This document shows, piece by piece, positions 56,501 to 59,500 of a stretch of DNA of 64,000 bases. The notes under the pieces were generated by a model, which was not told the origin of the DNA, made no database searches, and saw nothing but the letters and a program-made list of their open reading frames with translations. Each line of letters starts with the position of its first letter. Within the stretch, counting starts at the first letter, position 1. Source of the stretch: Dryomyza anilis. Taxonomy: Eukaryota > Arthropoda > Insecta > Diptera > Dryomyzidae. The stretch lies in the NCBI GenBank assembly GCA_951804985.1, contig OX638133.1:5352501-5416500 (forward strand). The letters run 5' to 3'. Made by a program: the position numbers and the translations under genes.

Positions 56501-59500
56501 GCTGTCGTTTCCGAATATGAACTACGACAGTAATTCGAACTATAACCGACTATTCAGATAATAGTAATTTGCAAAAACCTGAAGAATGACTATCACAATT
56601 TTGCAAAAACCGAACAACAACTAACAGCAATAAATCGTTTTTATGTTTGACTGTCACAGCAAAGCATAAAAAGCAATTTATCGACTACAGCCGCAGCAAT
56701 GTCGGAAACAAATAGCACAGCAGTAGCAGTAGTCATGGTTCATGTTTACATTACTGTTATAGTTTTCAAAAATGTGCTATGACTACTGCTGCCGTTGTAT
56801 TTTCAAGAGTCGCAGCCATAGCATTAGCAACAGCAGATGAAATATTTCAGTTTTTGAAACCCTGATTAAGACTGTATGTACTGAATATAAAAATATATAA
56901 ACAATTTAATGCTTAAATGATTTCCTATATTAATGTTACTTTACCTAAGGTATTCGGACTTTGGCGCGCCGAACGCCCATACAGCTCGTCCTCTAGGTAA
57001 AGCCCTCTTTCGAGTGATCGATCGCGCGAACGATCACGTGGCTCGCGTATCGGAATAAACTCACGATCGTGTGCATCAACCAGGCCGCCTCTATCAAGCG
57101 ATTGATAGCGGGTCCCTACATTTTAAGAAGTATATTTAAAAAAAGAGACAAAAATGATATACAGTAGATAGTTATGAAGTAAATTTAATATAGTAGGTAG
57201 AATATATATAATTAATACTCAATAAATTACTTGGATAATCCATGGCATGTGACATCGGTGGTCTGCTGGCACTTCGACTCCGATGGTGCCCGGCACCCGC
57301 GGGACTTGTTGGCTCATCCATGTCTCTATAGTATGGACTGCCCATTGCTGTAATTCATAATTATGACGATGATAATAGGATGAGGATTTGGGGGAAAAAA
57401 CAGTGCGTGAAGGTAAAATTGCTAGTACGTGTCAAGAGCTTTGAGCGCTTTCAAAATATCAAAGATTAAAAAAAAATATAAAATAAAAAAATTATGTTGA
57501 TTAAAAACAAACAAAATTAAAATGATGAAATTATAATTAAATCAAAAATTTGAAGGAGGTGGGGAAAAATCAATATAAAAAGCAAAATAAAATTAAGAAT
57601 TTATCGAATTTTAAAATTGTGTGTGTGTTATATTGTTTGTGTTATGAGAATTATTTGGTTTTTATTTAAATCTTTAATATATTTTTTTACTAAGAAAGTT
57701 TTTATGAATTGATGTTTTCAAATAGATATTTAATAACAATATCAAGTTGTTAATTAATATTAAGGCCGATTAATAAACGATTTCTTTAAATCATCGTCTC
57801 TCCTAAAATAGAGGGGTTTAAGTTGGCGCATTTTATAGATATGAATTATAAGATGATTATCTGAGAAATTGGGCCAAGTGGTTTCCGAGAAATCGACCGA
57901 TTAATAAACGATTTCTTTAAATCATCATATATCGTAAACGGAGTGCCCTAGAATGGTCGAAGTGGGCGTATTTTATAGATATGAATTATAAGATGATTAT
58001 CTGAAAATCCATACAGAATATCCATTGACTTCACAGCGTCACCTACTGAGTAATAGTGATTACTACTTTTGCATACTGGCCACGCCTACAGACGGTTGTC
58101 CAAATAGAATATACCCTTTCACTGGTAGTGTAGGATATGAAATGAACATTACTTGAGATGTGCTTCCTTTCGTCCAAATTTATCTGGTTGGACGTTTCTG
58201 AATGTGACATATTTCAGATTTTAAATTTTCGATGATTTGATATTGGGTTTGATTTTAAATAATTCAAATTAATTATGTTTAAAATTACAATTACGAGTTA
58301 TCAAATTGTTCACATCTAGAAAATCAATAAATTCTCATTTAAAATAATGTGCCCATTGTTTTGTATTTTAAAAGTGCAAAAAATTACTGACGAATGGGTC
58401 ATGGCAATAAACTAACCATAGTTGTAATCCAGCTTGATGTTTTATTTTTTACCCCGCAAAAACTGAAAACTTTTATAAAGCAGCCTCGGAGCCACTAACA
58501 GGAAGCTATTGACATTATTTCCATTATTTTCATTTTATTTAGTTTTTGTGTTTTTTGTTGTGTTACAATAAATGATTTATTATATTAGTAGCATATTGTG
58601 ATAAGTGTAATTTGTGGTGTATTGTTTTCAAAAATTAAAACATTAATCAAAAATAGTATTAAATGATAATAATGAACAACGAAAAAGATACATGCGCATG
58701 CGTGATGTAAGATAAAATTATATTAGGATAACTTTGCACATAGTTGTATTAAATTTACACAAATAAATAAAAATTATTCAATATAGTAAATGTTTATGTT
58801 TAATTTTAACACTACTTAGTCTCAATACAAAATACGTTACTTATAAAATTAAAAACAAAAAACTATTACTTAAGTTAATCTAAGATTTGAAATGTTTTTG
58901 TCAATGACATTTTTAAATTAAACTTAGTTTAAACTCTATAGTCAAAATAGTCAATAGTTAATATATCACAAATATGTAATGTGTTATATTTTTACTAATC
59001 TGTTAGTAAAATGTAAAAACATTCGACCATTTTGATTACGAGTTAAAGAAGTTTTGAAAATTTAGATACATTTATACTGAGTTTAAACTTGCAATGATTT
59101 GTTTTTACATTTTTACTATAGTTTAATTCATATTTTGAAATGCTTGACAAAACATTTGAAATCATATAAAAAAATTATAAAGTGTATACATAATATAATA
59201 TTTTGAAAACTGCTTTCGTGCATTAGCAATACCTCACGCTTTGTTTTTCAATATTAAAAAATAAAATTTTGAATATTTTCTTTATTTTAAATAATGTTTT
59301 TAGCCAATAGATTTATATGCGAAAGTTCAGCAAGTATTAAAAACTTGCACGAGAACAGAGTTCGACTTTTATATAGTTAAATATTTTCGATCTTTTAAAT
59401 ATTTTCGTTCAATAATTTAGAAGGTTATTCTATGACTCAAAAAAATAAGAAAATATTAAATAAAGAAATGTCTAATTTTGCACTCAGTTAAAGTTACAGG

